Assembly: GCA_963727755.1 (NCBI GenBank)
Contig: CAVSHN010000020.1
Span: forward strand, 1 to 64,000
DNA from: DASYAN01 sp963727755
GTDB taxonomy: Bacteria > Chloroflexota > Ktedonobacteria > Ktedonobacterales > Ktedonobacteraceae
Length of the DNA stretch: 64,000 nucleotides
Direction: 5' to 3'
Part shown: in pieces, positions 30,042-40,506 of the stretch
How the letters are laid out: every line of letters starts with the position of its first letter
How positions within the stretch are numbered: the first letter of the stretch is position 1
Notes under the pieces: generated by a model
Told to the model about the DNA's origin: nothing
Databases searched by the model: none
Seen by the model: only the letters and a program-made list of their open reading frames with translations
Program-made: the position numbers and the translations under genes

Positions 30042-30087
30042 TCATCTGTCCTTACCAGCTCATTGCCAGCTTTTGGATGATATAAAA

Positions 30088-30813
30088 CTATAAGCCGTTG
30101 TACATCTCGTTATTAACAATCGCCGCTGGCTGTAGCTCGATCATCTGCTTGACACGCGATTGACCAAGCAGCTCTACAGCGCGTTGTAGACTTTTAACAA
30201 CATTTACAGGTCGTTTCTGTAATCCGTGTGCATCAGAGGCAAGAGTTTGCACCAACCCATTCTTGAGCAATTGTTCTGCACAACGCTGGGCGGTACTTCC
30301 CTGCATACCAAGCAGACTACTCGTGGTCACCTGCGCCAGCACACCTTGCCGTAGCAAGTTAGCAAGGCGATCAGGATCCTTCTGAATTGCTCGGTAGCGC
30401 TCAGGATGAGCAATAATAGGAACGATACCATGTGCTCTGAGTTCAAATATGGTTCGCTCAGTCCCAGGAAGCCAGTTTGTGCTCCATAACTCTAATAGGA
30501 GATAACGGCTTCCATTGAGTGTTGCAATACGTCCTGCATAGATATCTTCGATCAGACCGGGCTGAATGAGCACTTCATGACCAGCAAAGAGCTGCAATGG
30601 AATACCATGATGATGCAACTCCTGTTGCAAATCGTTTACTCGCTCCTGAATCTCCGCTGCTGACCGACGTGGAAACTCATCATTATAGTGCGGTGTAGCA
30701 ATAGCAGTATGAACGCCCTCCTGCACTAGGGCGTTAGCTAGAGCAAGCGCTTCTTCTATTGTCTCCGGCCCATCGTCAACACCGGGTAAAATATGCAAAT
30801 GTATGTCGATCAT
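30088..30813 (-). CDS. cpsB: CpsB/YwqE-type PHP tyrosine phosphatase
   Basis: 241 residues, ATG 30813 with AGGAAA upstream. PHP-fold metal phosphatase: N-terminal IDIHLHILPGVDDGP binds the metal cluster, followed by AIATPHYND, FAGHEV, PIIAHPERYRAI and LASDAHGL, each supplying metal ligands. Family role: removal of phosphate from the tyrosine tail of the BY-kinase that sets polymer length. The matching kinase is encoded at 33946-35670. A palindrome and -10-like box lie just upstream. Confidence 0.9.
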   Translation of the reverse strand: MIDIHLHILPGVDDGPETIEEALALANALVQEGVHTAIATPHYNDEFPRRSAAEIQERVNDLQQELHHHGIPLQLFAGHEVLIQPGLIEDIYAGRIATLNGSRYLLLELWSTNWLPGTERTIFELRAHGIVPIIAHPERYRAIQKDPDRLANLLRQGVLAQVTTSSLLGMQGSTAQRCAEQLLKNGLVQTLASDAHGLQKRPVNVVKSLQRAVELLGQSRVKQMIELQPAAIVNNEMYNGL

Positions 30814-30840
30814 ACTGCTATTTCCTGCTAAATACTTTAA

Positions 30841-30879
30841 TAATATACAAATCCTGCAATATATTTGTATATTATTATA
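30841..30879 (-). promoter_or_regulatory. Perfect 12-bp palindrome with adjoining -10 box upstream of cpsB
   Basis: TAATATACAAAT and ATTTGTATATTA are separated by 10 bases (30841-30852 and 30863-30874). On the minus strand TATAAT abuts the palindrome at 30874-30879, 28-70 bases upstream of the cpsB start. A -35 match is poor, which suits an activator- or repressor-controlled promoter. It could also fold as an RNA hairpin. Confidence 0.5.
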
Positions 30880-30911
30880 CTACATTCGCGATCATCTTAT
30901 TGGACATTGCA

Positions 30912-31911
30912 CTAGGTAGTCATATTCCTTGGAAGCGTCATTCCAGGTGCGACGAAGAGATAATCACCGTGTATAGGGAGTATATCCTCAAGAGAAGTAG
31001 CTACTAGATTCACGGGTTCTGCTCCGATCCACGCTGTGTCACACTTGATCAAATAACAGCTGTAGCCATATTCACTTAAGGCTTCTTGCATAGCAGAATA
31101 GGGAATACCCATCTTATCTAGCAAAATTTTACTTAATTCGCAGACGAGGTATGAAATGCGATGCTTGCTAAGCAACTGCCGCATCCCTGCAATTGCAGCT
31201 ACCTCGCTTCCTTCTATATCCAGCTTGACAAGCTTGATAGAGGTGATACCTAAGCGATCTGCATACTCGTCTAATGTGCCTGCTGGTACAGTCACTTGCG
31301 GCCCACGACCGAGCAGTGCAGTAGTTGCAAGCCAACCCAAGGGTTCGCCAGTGTGAGTATCCTTTGGTATTTCAAAACTTAGATTGCCTGTACTCTGCGT
31401 AAGTGCTAGACGATTGGCGTGAATATTAGCCAAACTATTCAAGCGTATATTCTTGTTGAGGACTTCGAATGTCTGCAGAATAGGTTCGAAGGAATGGACA
31501 TTACCATGATCACCAACATATTTGGCCGCTAATAATGAGAAATACCCAATATTCGCCCCCCCATCAATCACCGTATCGCCAGACATTAACAGATGCTTAA
31601 ATAAGCTGGCAAGGTGCGGAGCATAGAGCCTTGAGTAGTACATTCGTCGTTCATATGACTCGCTTAAATCCAAATCCATCCGGAAGCCTTCCTCCATTCG
31701 CACGACTTTACGCGAGTTTCGTCACAGAACTAAATTGATCTGCAGCAACGCCACCTAAATACCACTTTTGTGCTTTTGCAATAGGTAGTACTTTTAAAAT
31801 GTGAGCTGTCACGGGAAATACTCTTAAGATGCGAGGTATCAATAGTCTAAGACTCCTATAGCCTAGTCTAAGACACCCATGTCGCCAGCTTTCCGCTGCT
31901 GTGGATAGCAT
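30912..31911 (-). pseudogene. FkbM-family methyltransferase, one frameshift
   Basis: Start ATG 31911 with GGAAGGAG 8 bases upstream. Residues 1-67 read to FSSVTKLA and a stop; an extra base near 31713 is the cause, since the next frame continues RKVVRMEEGFRMDLDLSES and on to 30912. SAM-binding motifs of the FkbM family are present: GDTVIDGGANIGYFSLLAAK, VHSFEPILQTFEVL and IKLVKLDIEGSEVAAIAGM. Restored length about 332 residues. FkbM proteins O-methylate sugars and other substrates, so this may methylate a sugar of the repeat unit. Confidence 0.8.
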
Positions 31912-31939
31912 AAATCAAACTCCTTCCGCAGTGGACAAC

Positions 31940-33932
31940 TTACTTACAGATGTAATCAGCGTCCACGCTCAAATCTTCTGTTAATAACTGCATCAGCTTC
32001 GCTTCATGCTTACCGCTAAGCAATAGTTCGCCCGATTGATTGGTGATCCTGGCACACGACGGAAACTGCACATGCAAATTCTGCTTCCGCTGGGTGCTAG
32101 CTTGCTGCTGGATCAAATACTGGTAGTGCCATCCTTGCGCATTTTTCTTGGCAGCACCAGGGACAGTCCACACAAGAGTGACAGTATGGATTTGACCATA
32201 GGGAAGAATGAACATGCCTGCCCATACTTGCCTATTAAATGCGCTGCTTTCCCCTTGAGGTTGCCAGCCATCTTGACTTTGCAGTCTACTGCCAAGTGGC
32301 ACATAGACGCGCATATAATCCTGATAGACGTCGGCACCGTAGTTTTGACTCGACGATGCTGGCCAGATATAACTGATACTTGTATGGTGAAGGGCATTGC
32401 CCTTCTCATCTAGAGTTACCTGATCATTAACTGTTGTGGCAATTAAATTGTTTGCCTTTAGCCCCTGAGACGTTGGCATCTACAATGAAAAGGCCATCAC
32501 CAGCCAGAGATTGGATAGCACCGTCGAAGTGAAGGACATGAAGTAGGCCTTCCGCAGCGCTGGCATTAAAGTAAATCTGAATATCTTTTGATCGTACTGC
32601 GCCTACTATCACTTGCAAGAGCTTGGGTGAAGCTGAGGATGAGAGCTGCTGGACACGAGCAAAAAAATGCTCTGCTAACAGTTCTGTGAAGCGTTTTCGC
32701 AGCGATGAATGTCCATCAGGTGACGGGATAAGGTCACTTCCCTCACCAGCAGCCGCCCCTCCTAACTGATGGAAATGAATACGATCAATTAGATTTTGTG
32801 CCGTCACCGTCTCACCATATTCTGGAATGTCGATAGGTCCAGTAATGGCAAACACATGTTGAATAAAAGCAGGTGTGGTAGCAATGACTCCCTGCACAGG
32901 CACATTACCTCCCTCTTGTACGTAGTTTTCCTCTCCGTAGCGAGCCGCTGTTGGAAAATCCGCATCTAGGTTAAGAATCGCGCAAACTCCAGCTATCGGG
33001 TCAGCCTGAAACCAGCGATACTGCGGAGGATAAGGGATAGTATGGCCCGCCGCTTCAAATGGACGATCAAGCAAATCGACATCAGTAATATTCGCACCTG
33101 TCAACTTACCACCAGACAACGTGGCAAAACCGTAGTTCCCGATAAAGCCACCACCGGGCCTTAACTCCGTCGAATCTAAGAGTTCGATGAGATATTTAGT
33201 CGGTGTGCCAACGCCAAGCAACGTTGGTAGTACCGGATGTAATCTGTCAAGAGCACTCAGCCATGTCTGTACTGTCGGCACCTCCTTGTGAAAGGTTGCA
33301 AAGAGCTTGCTGATGTGAGGATCGAACTGTAAGTCATCCTGTTGCACTTGATTTGCTTCCTCTATAGCCTGCCGCAATCCCGCTTCAACCTGACGAAGAT
33401 TGCGATCGATACTTGTCATGTCCATCACAGTCAACTCTTGTTGTGAGGTATGCTTAGTCAGCAGCATGCTCAAAATCTTGCAACCAGCTACTCCAGCTTG
33501 CGAGACTCCAACGGCGAGGCCTGCAAGATGCAAAGCCGCACTCAAGCGCGTTCCATAGACTGGGATCAACGTCGCCCCCCCGGGCACCGATTTTAGATCA
33601 TTATCTAATTGCATAGAACCCGTTAGTGCAGAGCTAAACTCCTGCTGTAACTGACTGAGCACTTGATTATCAATATGCTTCTGCGGCAATGTGACCAATA
33701 GGCTCTCGGCTTTTTGTAAATGTCTCATGCTTGTTTGTGCGAGACTTAGGTCAGCGCGATAGGTCGGACTATATATCATATATCCTATTACCGAAAGTAC
33801 CAGACTAGCGACAACCAAAAATAACAGACCCACAAGCGCACAATACTTCTTAAGCCATCTTTGTCCTTTATGTTGCCAATCTACCTCTATTTTTATCTGT
33901 TGTCCATCCTGCATACTTATAGGATCTATCAT
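31940..33932 (-). pseudogene. DUF4012 membrane protein, one frameshift near the C-terminus
   Basis: Start ATG 33932 with GAGGAAG 8 bases upstream; 14 bases after the BY-kinase stop. One membrane helix near residues 35-57 (CALVGLLFLVVASLVLSVIG), then a large extracytoplasmic region. The conserved DUF4012 core is visible: YLIELLDSTELRPGGGFIGN, then TDVDLLD. An extra G in a G-run near 32465 shifts the frame from FIVDANVSG to LKANNLIATTVNDQVTLD; restored length about 664 residues. Function of the family is unknown, but it recurs in exopolysaccharide loci of Gram-positive-type and Chloroflexota genomes, which fits an export or attachment role. Confidence 0.8.
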
Positions 33933-33945
33933 GATCTGTCTTCCT

Positions 33946-35670
33946 CTAACGACCCTGGTTTCTCTGCTCAAACGGAGGTGTAGCTGGTATAGGGCTGATC
34001 GGACCAGACGTAGTGCGTTCATTTCTTCCATGCTTCTCCTCACCACTCTGATCCTCAGTACCATAGTAGTAGTAAGAGACTGTATCATTGCGGCTACGGG
34101 GTTGCTTATTTGCCACACAACCGAGGACACGAACACCTGTTTGTGCTAGCACTGCTTTCATCTGCTTAAGCTTAGTCTTCGTTGCACGGGTAGTATCAAC
34201 CACAATGAGTGCTCCATCAACTTTCGAAGCCAAAATACTGGTATCTGACAAGCCTAACAGAGGAGGAGTATCGAAGATCACAATCTCAAAGCCAAAATTG
34301 ACAAGAACGCTGAGAAACTGCTCCATCACCTTCGACGCAAACATTTCTGGCGGATTCGGTGGTAAATGACCGGATGGCATCACCCACAGATTTGGCATAC
34401 CGACAGCATGTATGAAAGGTTCAAGCGATGGATTTGCTGTATTTGACACACCAGATAGTTTTCCACTTAAGAACTGATGAGAAGAAGTCTGAGCTGGCAT
34501 ACTAAGAGCCAGTAAAGCATTACTTAGTCCCAATTTGTCGGGTGTTAGACTAAAGAGGTTATGCTGGGTTGGACGACGCAAATCTGCATCGATCAACAAG
34601 GTGTTTTTCCCTGCCTTGGCCATAAAAATCGCCAAATTGGCTGCAATGACACTCTTGCCATCCCTCGAAACAGCACTGGTAACAGCGAGCGAACGCAAGG
34701 GTTCATCGATACTTGAAAAGCCAATACTTGTACGCAAGATGCGATAAGGCTCAACATTGGCATCATGGCCCGTTGGATTGATCACGTCTTCTCGGTTCGT
34801 AGATTTAGCCTGCCAAATTGTAGTTAGAACAGGCCATTCGAGCAATTGAGTCAGTGCTTCTGGCGTGTGCACGCGTGTATCTAATTGCTCATACACTATG
34901 GCTAGCACCAACCCCAGCAATAGTCCTGCTAGCAATCCTCCAGCTGTATAGAGCGAGACCTTCGGGCGCACAGGACTGGTTGTAGGCTGAGCAGGTTGGG
35001 CTAACTGTAGGAAATCTCCGCTCTGTGCTTGTGTCAGCTCAAGTTGTGCCAAGGCTGTTTGCCACTGGCTGTAGTGCTGCTGTAATCCAGTCAATTGGGC
35101 CTGTAAAAGAGCTAACTGTCCCAATTTTCCTCCCTTTGCTTGCAAATCAGCGATTTGCGTTGTAGCATCGTTAATCTTCTTTTGTGTCTGGTCAAGATCT
35201 TGCTGTATCTGATGCTGTGATTGATTATTCTGCTGCTGTATCGCTTGCCGCTGCTGATTGATGAACGTCGTTGCTACCCCGTTTGCAAGACTTGCAGCCC
35301 TAGTCGGATTAGAATCAACAACATCTATTTCAAACAATTGCGTATTGGTTTTGGTAGTAGAGGAGACTTCTCCAGTCAACTGTCCTACGGAGAGCCCCGG
35401 ATAATGGGATGCAACCTCGCGCAGTACTGGGTTGCTTGTTGCTAGTGTTGCTTCTGTTTGGACTAGCTGGTCACTTGCCATCAAACTGTTGAGATCAGCT
35501 TGCGTACTAGTAGCATTAGAACGCAGAGCAACCTGGACGAGTGCTGATGATTGATAGACTGGCGTAATCAGCTTGCTCCCGATAAAGGTACCCAACCCTA
35601 CGAATAGGAAGCAGATGAGAACGAGCTTCCATTGTTTTAGCAAAATAGCCCAGTATTGTTCAAGCGTCAT
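33946..35670 (-). CDS. Wzz-type chain-length protein fused to BY tyrosine kinase
   Basis: 574 residues, ATG 35670 with AAGGAGAAAG upstream. N-terminal Wzz domain with helix at 15-35, long Gln-rich coiled coil about 160-225 (QQNNQSQHQIQQDLDQTQ), second helix at about 240-262. C-terminal kinase: Walker A around SAVSRDGKSVI (332-342; the usual Pro-Gly-Glu is Ser-Arg-Asp here), Walker A' LLIDADLRRP (about 360-369), Walker B IVIFDTPPL (463-471). A tail cluster of four Tyr (533-536) is the expected autophosphorylation site. Controls polymer length and export together with the CpsB phosphatase. Confidence 0.9.
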   Translation of the reverse strand: MTLEQYWAILLKQWKLVLICFLFVGLGTFIGSKLITPVYQSSALVQVALRSNATSTQADLNSLMASDQLVQTEATLATSNPVLREVASHYPGLSVGQLTGEVSSTTKTNTQLFEIDVVDSNPTRAASLANGVATTFINQQRQAIQQQNNQSQHQIQQDLDQTQKKINDATTQIADLQAKGGKLGQLALLQAQLTGLQQHYSQWQTALAQLELTQAQSGDFLQLAQPAQPTTSPVRPKVSLYTAGGLLAGLLLGLVLAIVYEQLDTRVHTPEALTQLLEWPVLTTIWQAKSTNREDVINPTGHDANVEPYRILRTSIGFSSIDEPLRSLAVTSAVSRDGKSVIAANLAIFMAKAGKNTLLIDADLRRPTQHNLFSLTPDKLGLSNALLALSMPAQTSSHQFLSGKLSGVSNTANPSLEPFIHAVGMPNLWVMPSGHLPPNPPEMFASKVMEQFLSVLVNFGFEIVIFDTPPLLGLSDTSILASKVDGALIVVDTTRATKTKLKQMKAVLAQTGVRVLGCVANKQPRSRNDTVSYYYYGTEDQSGEEKHGRNERTTSGPISPIPATPPFEQRNQGR

Positions 35671-35741
35671 TATCTCTTTCTCCTTAATTATTCTGTTGCT
35701 TCTTATCGAAGTTGCCCCATTTATAGAATCATCTGCCCATA

Positions 35742-37097
35742 CTATAAAGCCGTACCAGCTAGTGTTTGCTTCCTAACGATCTTAAAAAGATGCTCGCGCA
35801 GTTGAGTGCAATCAAATTGTTGAATACTCTTTTCTACAGCACCTATCCATTGAGCAACTGTTTCAGGCGATGGCGGCATCTCTTTTTGGATAATGCGGAG
35901 AATTTCGCCGCTGCTGGTTGGCATAAGTTCCTCATCCGCAGCTACCAAAGTCTCGTGAAGACGTTCACCTGGGCGTAGGCCAGTGTATATGATAGGGATA
36001 TCCCGTTCCTCACATAAGCCATACTGGCGAATCATTTTTGTCGCTAGATCCATAATCCGTACAGGATTACCCATGTTCAACAGATAAAGCTCTCCCTGTT
36101 CTGCAATGGCAGAGGTAAGGATTAGCAGCCCACATGCCTCTGGGATAGTCATAAAATAGCGGGTAGCTTGCGGATCAGTCACCGTCAGCGGCCCTCCCTG
36201 TTCAATTTGCTGAGTAAAGACGGGGACAACACTGCCACGGCTACCTATTACATTGCCAAAGCGCACTGCACAAAATCGTGTCCCTTGTGATGACTTTGCC
36301 TGCGATTGCACGATCAGTTCTGCAAATCGCTTTGAGGCTCCCATAACGCTAATAGGATCTGCCGCTTTATCAGTCGAAATAAATACGAAACAAGTCGTTC
36401 CATACTGCTGGGATAGAGAGCACAAAGAGTAAGTTGCATGCGCATTAGTACGTATAGCCAAATCCGGATACTGTTCCAGCAATGGCACATGCTTATAGGC
36501 CGCTGCATGAAACACAACGTCCGGTCGTTGTTCTGCGAAAAGGCGTCTCATCCGCTGTTCATCAGTGATATCGCCGATAAACGGACGCAAAGACGCGACA
36601 CATGGGTGAGAGCGGGCACGTAACCCTTCAACCAGATCAAACAGCCCTGTCTCGTTATTATCCAAAGCGATCAAGAGAGCTGGTTCATAGTTCAGCAACT
36701 GGCGGCAGAGTTCCGAGCCAATGGAACCAGCTCCCCCAGTAACTAAGATTACCTTTCCTCGCAAGAAAGCTTTCGCCTCTGTTGTTTCCATTGGTACAAT
36801 CTTGCGTTCCAAAAGGTCATCAACATTTATTGCGCGAGAGCCAGAAGTATTTGTCACGGGTAGAGTGCTATTATTACGCCTCAATAATATTATAGATAAT
36901 AACGAGCCACAAAGTATGACATCTAAAGGCATAATAAGAGTATGCACAACAATAGCAATGTTGAACCCCATTGCGATAGCAAGTACACCCAGAATGGCTG
37001 AAATTCCACATCTGTGCAAATACCGAGTAATAATTCCGTTCACCAATGTTCTTGCAGTCACGCGAACTGTTGTGACAGCACTAGCAAAATGTTCCAT
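35742..37097 (-). CDS. CapD/WbpM/PglF-like nucleotide-sugar 4,6-dehydratase
   Basis: 451 residues. Two N-terminal membrane helices (about 30-75), fewer than the four of full WbpM. The extended SDR domain starts at residue 113 with VILVTGGAGSIGSELCRQLL, followed by FIGDITDEQRM, VFHAAAYKHVPLLEQYP, and ISTDKAADPISVMGASKR, where Met replaces the usual catalytic Tyr, as in the WbpM/PglF group. Makes a UDP-4-keto-6-deoxy-HexNAc from UDP-GlcNAc. The next enzyme, an aminotransferase, is encoded immediately upstream at 37145. Confidence 0.88.
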   Translation of the reverse strand: MEHFASAVTTVRVTARTLVNGIITRYLHRCGISAILGVLAIAMGFNIAIVVHTLIMPLDVILCGSLLSIILLRRNNSTLPVTNTSGSRAINVDDLLERKIVPMETTEAKAFLRGKVILVTGGAGSIGSELCRQLLNYEPALLIALDNNETGLFDLVEGLRARSHPCVASLRPFIGDITDEQRMRRLFAEQRPDVVFHAAAYKHVPLLEQYPDLAIRTNAHATYSLCSLSQQYGTTCFVFISTDKAADPISVMGASKRFAELIVQSQAKSSQGTRFCAVRFGNVIGSRGSVVPVFTQQIEQGGPLTVTDPQATRYFMTIPEACGLLILTSAIAEQGELYLLNMGNPVRIMDLATKMIRQYGLCEERDIPIIYTGLRPGERLHETLVAADEELMPTSSGEILRIIQKEMPPSPETVAQWIGAVEKSIQQFDCTQLREHLFKIVRKQTLAGTAL

Positions 37098-37144
37098 AAT
37101 TGCCCACCCATTTCATAAGCAAAGAAATCCTCACTAACTACCCT

Positions 37145-38362
37145 TTACTTTCGATGCTTCTTGACAATCTGGTCAACCGCAGCAATAACATCCTCAACAT
37201 CTTCGTCAGTCATTCCTGGATAAATCGGCAATGATATTGTTCGTTGATATGCGTGCAACGCAACAGGAAAGGATTTTGCATTTAAATGGTATGTATCACG
37301 GTAAAACGGGTGCAAGTGCAACGGTATGAAGTGGACACTTGACCCAATCTTAGCTTTGGTCAACTCTTGAATGAATGCATCTCGTGTGATAGTCAGTCGG
37401 TCTAAATGCAACCGCAAAAGATATAAATGCCAAGCATGCTCCACATACGTAGGGGTATAAGGTGTCTCCACTTCAGGAAAACACGAAAATGCTTCTGTAT
37501 AGCGATGAGCAATCTCTTGACGGCGTTTCAGGAGCCACTCACAGCGTGCTAATTGATGCAGACCAATAGCAGAGGCAAGATCGGTCAGGTTATATTTATA
37601 TCCTGCCTGAACCACCTCATAATACCAAGAGCCTTCAGCACTGTATCGCTTCCAAGCATCTCGACTAATGCCATGTAGCGTCATCAGTGCGGCACGTTCT
37701 GCATACGCAGGATTGGCTGTTGTCAACATTCCTCCTTCTCCAGTACAGAGCGTCTTTGTCACATAGAAACTGAAAGCGGTGAGATCGCCGATGGTACCAA
37801 CCATGCACCCTCGATACTTGGCAGGAAAAGCATGTGCTGCATCTTCGATTACAACCAGATTATATGCTCGTGCAATGGAAAGGATCGCATCCATTTCCGC
37901 AGGCAAGCCAGCTATATGCACCACCATAATAGCTCGTGTCTTTGGCGTGATATGCTTTTCCAGTTGTGCGGGATCGATGTTACAGGTAACAGGATCAACA
38001 TCGACAAAGACAGGACGTGCCCGGCAATAGATAACTACCTCAGCAGTTGCCGTAAAAGTATAGACAGGAACAATCACTTCGTCATCAGGCTGTAAGCCAA
38101 TTGCATCAAGAGCAAGATGCATAGCTGCTGTAGCAGAATTGACTGCCATGGCATACGGTACTCCGATATACTCAGCAAATTCACGTTCGAACCGCTTAGT
38201 TTTCGGACCAGTTGTTAACCAACCAGAGCGTAAGGTATCTACAACTTCATCAATCTCTGCCTGTGTAATATGGGGTACAGCAAACGGGAGAAAAGTTGTC
38301 CGTGAAGCTCTCTCATGTTCGCATGCATCTGCTACAGAAACATTCTTATCTTCCATGACCAA
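37145..38362 (-). CDS. DegT-family aminotransferase (PglE/PseC-like)
   Basis: 405 residues from TTG 38362 (GAGGTG at good spacing); an ATG two codons later is the alternative. Motifs: GWLTTGPKTKRFE, NSATAAMHLALDAIGL, VIVPVYTFTATAEVV, EDAAHAFPA and FSFYVTKTLCTGEGG with the Schiff-base Lys. Overlaps the sugar transferase stop by 17 bases, showing coupling. With the dehydratase it would yield a UDP-4-amino-4,6-dideoxy-HexNAc. Clearly different from the wbpE-type gene at 12559, so the two act in separate branches. Confidence 0.85.
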   Translation of the reverse strand: MVMEDKNVSVADACEHERASRTTFLPFAVPHITQAEIDEVVDTLRSGWLTTGPKTKRFEREFAEYIGVPYAMAVNSATAAMHLALDAIGLQPDDEVIVPVYTFTATAEVVIYCRARPVFVDVDPVTCNIDPAQLEKHITPKTRAIMVVHIAGLPAEMDAILSIARAYNLVVIEDAAHAFPAKYRGCMVGTIGDLTAFSFYVTKTLCTGEGGMLTTANPAYAERAALMTLHGISRDAWKRYSAEGSWYYEVVQAGYKYNLTDLASAIGLHQLARCEWLLKRRQEIAHRYTEAFSCFPEVETPYTPTYVEHAWHLYLLRLHLDRLTITRDAFIQELTKAKIGSSVHFIPLHLHPFYRDTYHLNAKSFPVALHAYQRTISLPIYPGMTDEDVEDVIAAVDQIVKKHRK

Positions 38363-39131
38363 ATATCACCTCGCCTACCGTTCTCACGATGATTTTTATA
38401 TCCATAAAGCATGATCTACTCTTAATATATTCCAAATCATAGCAAAGCTTAATACGTTCGTCATCAACGGTATCGCCATAGTGGTGCTTCACCTGTGTCC
38501 AACCAGTGAGACCGGGCTTGACAGTAAAACGAGAACTATAGAAAGGAATAATCTTCTCAAATTTCTCGCTAAAAGCTTGCATTTCAGGTCGTGGCCCAAC
38601 CAAGCTCATGTCACCACACAAAATATTCCATACTTGTGGCAATTCATCTAGATGTGTTGCTCGTAAAAGGCGTCCAACCCTTGTTATACGTGAATCACGG
38701 GCTTTTGCCCACGTCAGATGTCCTATGCGCCCAGAATCAGGATGCATTGAGCGAAACTTGTAGATGCGAAACGGGCGCTTCTGGTATCCTAGACGTTCCT
38801 GGCTGTAAAAGATAGATCCTGGCGAATCTAGATAAATCAATAGAGCAAAAATAGGGAGCAGTAACAATAGGACTATCGTTCCTCCCAACCCGAAGATGAT
38901 ATCTATAGTCTTAGCCCAGCAGATATAGAGACGTGAGACGCTCTTTTCTCCGAAATCTATTAATTCATCTGTATGGTTTGGGATGACAGAACAAGAAGAT
39001 ACCTGTTGGTTATTAACATGGTCTAAAAGTTCTACCATTTTTGATGTTTTTGTCAGAGATGGTTGAACTACAGACACTTGGAAAGCCGCTTGACGCATAT
39101 CAGAGATTGGTTGTTCGATCTTAGATTGCAC
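38346..39131 (-). CDS. Initiating phosphoglycosyl transferase (WcaJ/PglC superfamily)
   Basis: 261 residues. N-terminal 70 residues polar, then one re-entrant hydrophobic helix (IIFGLGGTIVLLLLLPIFAL, about 94-113) and the catalytic domain: FYSQERLGYQKRPFRIYKFR, HLDELPQVWNILCGDMSLVG, PRPEM, and YSSRFTVKPGLTGWTQV. Monotopic enzymes of this type transfer a sugar phosphate onto undecaprenyl phosphate, the first step of repeat-unit assembly. Because the dehydratase and aminotransferase genes are contiguous, the first sugar is probably the amino-6-deoxy-HexNAc they make. Confidence 0.9.
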   Translation of the reverse strand: MQSKIEQPISDMRQAAFQVSVVQPSLTKTSKMVELLDHVNNQQVSSCSVIPNHTDELIDFGEKSVSRLYICWAKTIDIIFGLGGTIVLLLLLPIFALLIYLDSPGSIFYSQERLGYQKRPFRIYKFRSMHPDSGRIGHLTWAKARDSRITRVGRLLRATHLDELPQVWNILCGDMSLVGPRPEMQAFSEKFEKIIPFYSSRFTVKPGLTGWTQVKHHYGDTVDDERIKLCYDLEYIKSRSCFMDIKIIVRTVGEVIFGHGR

Positions 39132-39202
39132 AGTCGATTTGCTCCTTCCTTATCATTCATTCCCCTCATTCCAATATCCTTGGCTATCTGGCCATAGTTA
39201 CC

Positions 39203-40490
39203 TTAGACAGTAGTTTGTGCCATTGACACCGAGGATAGTTGACCCTTCCCAAGCAATGTTGCCACATGCTCATCGAGTGCCGTTACTAAAAGATCACGAT
39301 CAAAACGTAATTCGACGAACATACGCCCTTGTTGTCCTAAGCGGACAGCAATTTCAGGATGTTCATGGAGGTGAAGAATTGCTGTAACTAGCGCATCAGC
39401 ATTTTCTGGCTCTATCGCAATAGCAGATTGAGCCTCTTTCTCTGCAATTTTTCTTGCTTCTCCTTCCACACCTAAAATAATAGGGCGTGCGCAAGCCATA
39501 ATTTCGTACATCTTTGAAGGAAGCGCACTTTCAAATAAAGGTAACTTGCGTAATGGCACGAGACATACATCCGCGCCAGCTAGAACCAACGGCATGCGAT
39601 CATGTGGCTGGGCTTCCAAAAATGTCACATTCGTGAGTTTGCGCTGCTCTGCCTGGACAACCAAGTCAGCTTTTGCAGCTCCATCACCAACGAAAATAAA
39701 CTTTATATCTATATTGCTTTGAAGCTGTTCAGCTGCATCTAAAATAGTAGTTAACCCATGTGCCAATCCGTGCGTACCGGAATAGAGCACGGTAAATCGG
39801 TTTTCCCAACCAAGTTCAGCACGAGCCTCTGCACATGACATTGGTTTAAACTTGCTGGTATCTACACCATTAGTCAAAAGGAAAACACGTTCTGGTTCAA
39901 GACCACGTTTGATGAGTGTCTTACGAATGCCGTCTGTGACACTCCATATTAATCCTGCCTTCTGATAGGTTGACCACTCTAGCCACTCCGCAAGGCGAAT
40001 CAGTAGGCGATTATGCAAGACCCCCAACTGCACCGCAGACTCAGGCCAAAGATCAGAAACAATGAAAATGAAAGGACACCGTTTCAGCCAAGATAATACA
40101 CGGCTTGCAATCACATCAAAAAGCGGAGGTGACTCGACAATTACTGAGATTTGGACGTCCTATAGCCTTCCAACCCAACATAGGAGAGAGACATCCGAAA
40201 GAAAGCTGTGAGATGATGCGACGCAAGAAACCTTTATTAGGGCTGACATAGCTCCATACACGCACAACATTGACGCCATCGTGATTTTCTTGCTGAATGA
40301 TCCGTCCCCGATATTCTGCTGGCACAATCCCTGTTGGGTAATTCGGAACTGTGGTTAGTACAGTCACCTGATATCCCCGCTGTACAAGGCGTATAGCTGT
40401 CTCACTTATGCGTACTGCCGGAGCAGCTTTTTCTGGTGGATAATAGGGTGTAATAAATAATATATGCGCCACAAGAACTTCCTTACTCAA
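39203..40490 (-). pseudogene. WbuB-like GT4 glycosyltransferase, one frameshift
   Basis: Start at 40490 region (MSKEVLVAHILFITPYYPPE). The first frame carries AAPAVRISETAIRLVQRGY and ends wrongly after GRPNLSN. One extra base near 40137 is responsible: the next frame reads VIVESPPLFDVIASRV and continues with FIFIVSDLWPESAVQLG, LLTNGVDTSKF, VLYSGTHGLAHGL, and LPLFESALPSKMYEIMACAR to 39203. Restored length about 429 residues, as in WbuB-type N-acetyl-hexosaminyl or fucosaminyl transferases. Confidence 0.82.
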
Positions 40491-40506
40491 TCACATTCTA
40501 AACTTG

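Noticed and set aside
37145..38362. Second wbpE copy
   Set aside because: It is a DegT-family aminotransferase, but its sequence differs strongly from the 12559 protein and its direct linkage to the dehydratase and initiating transferase indicates a PglE/PseC-like role.
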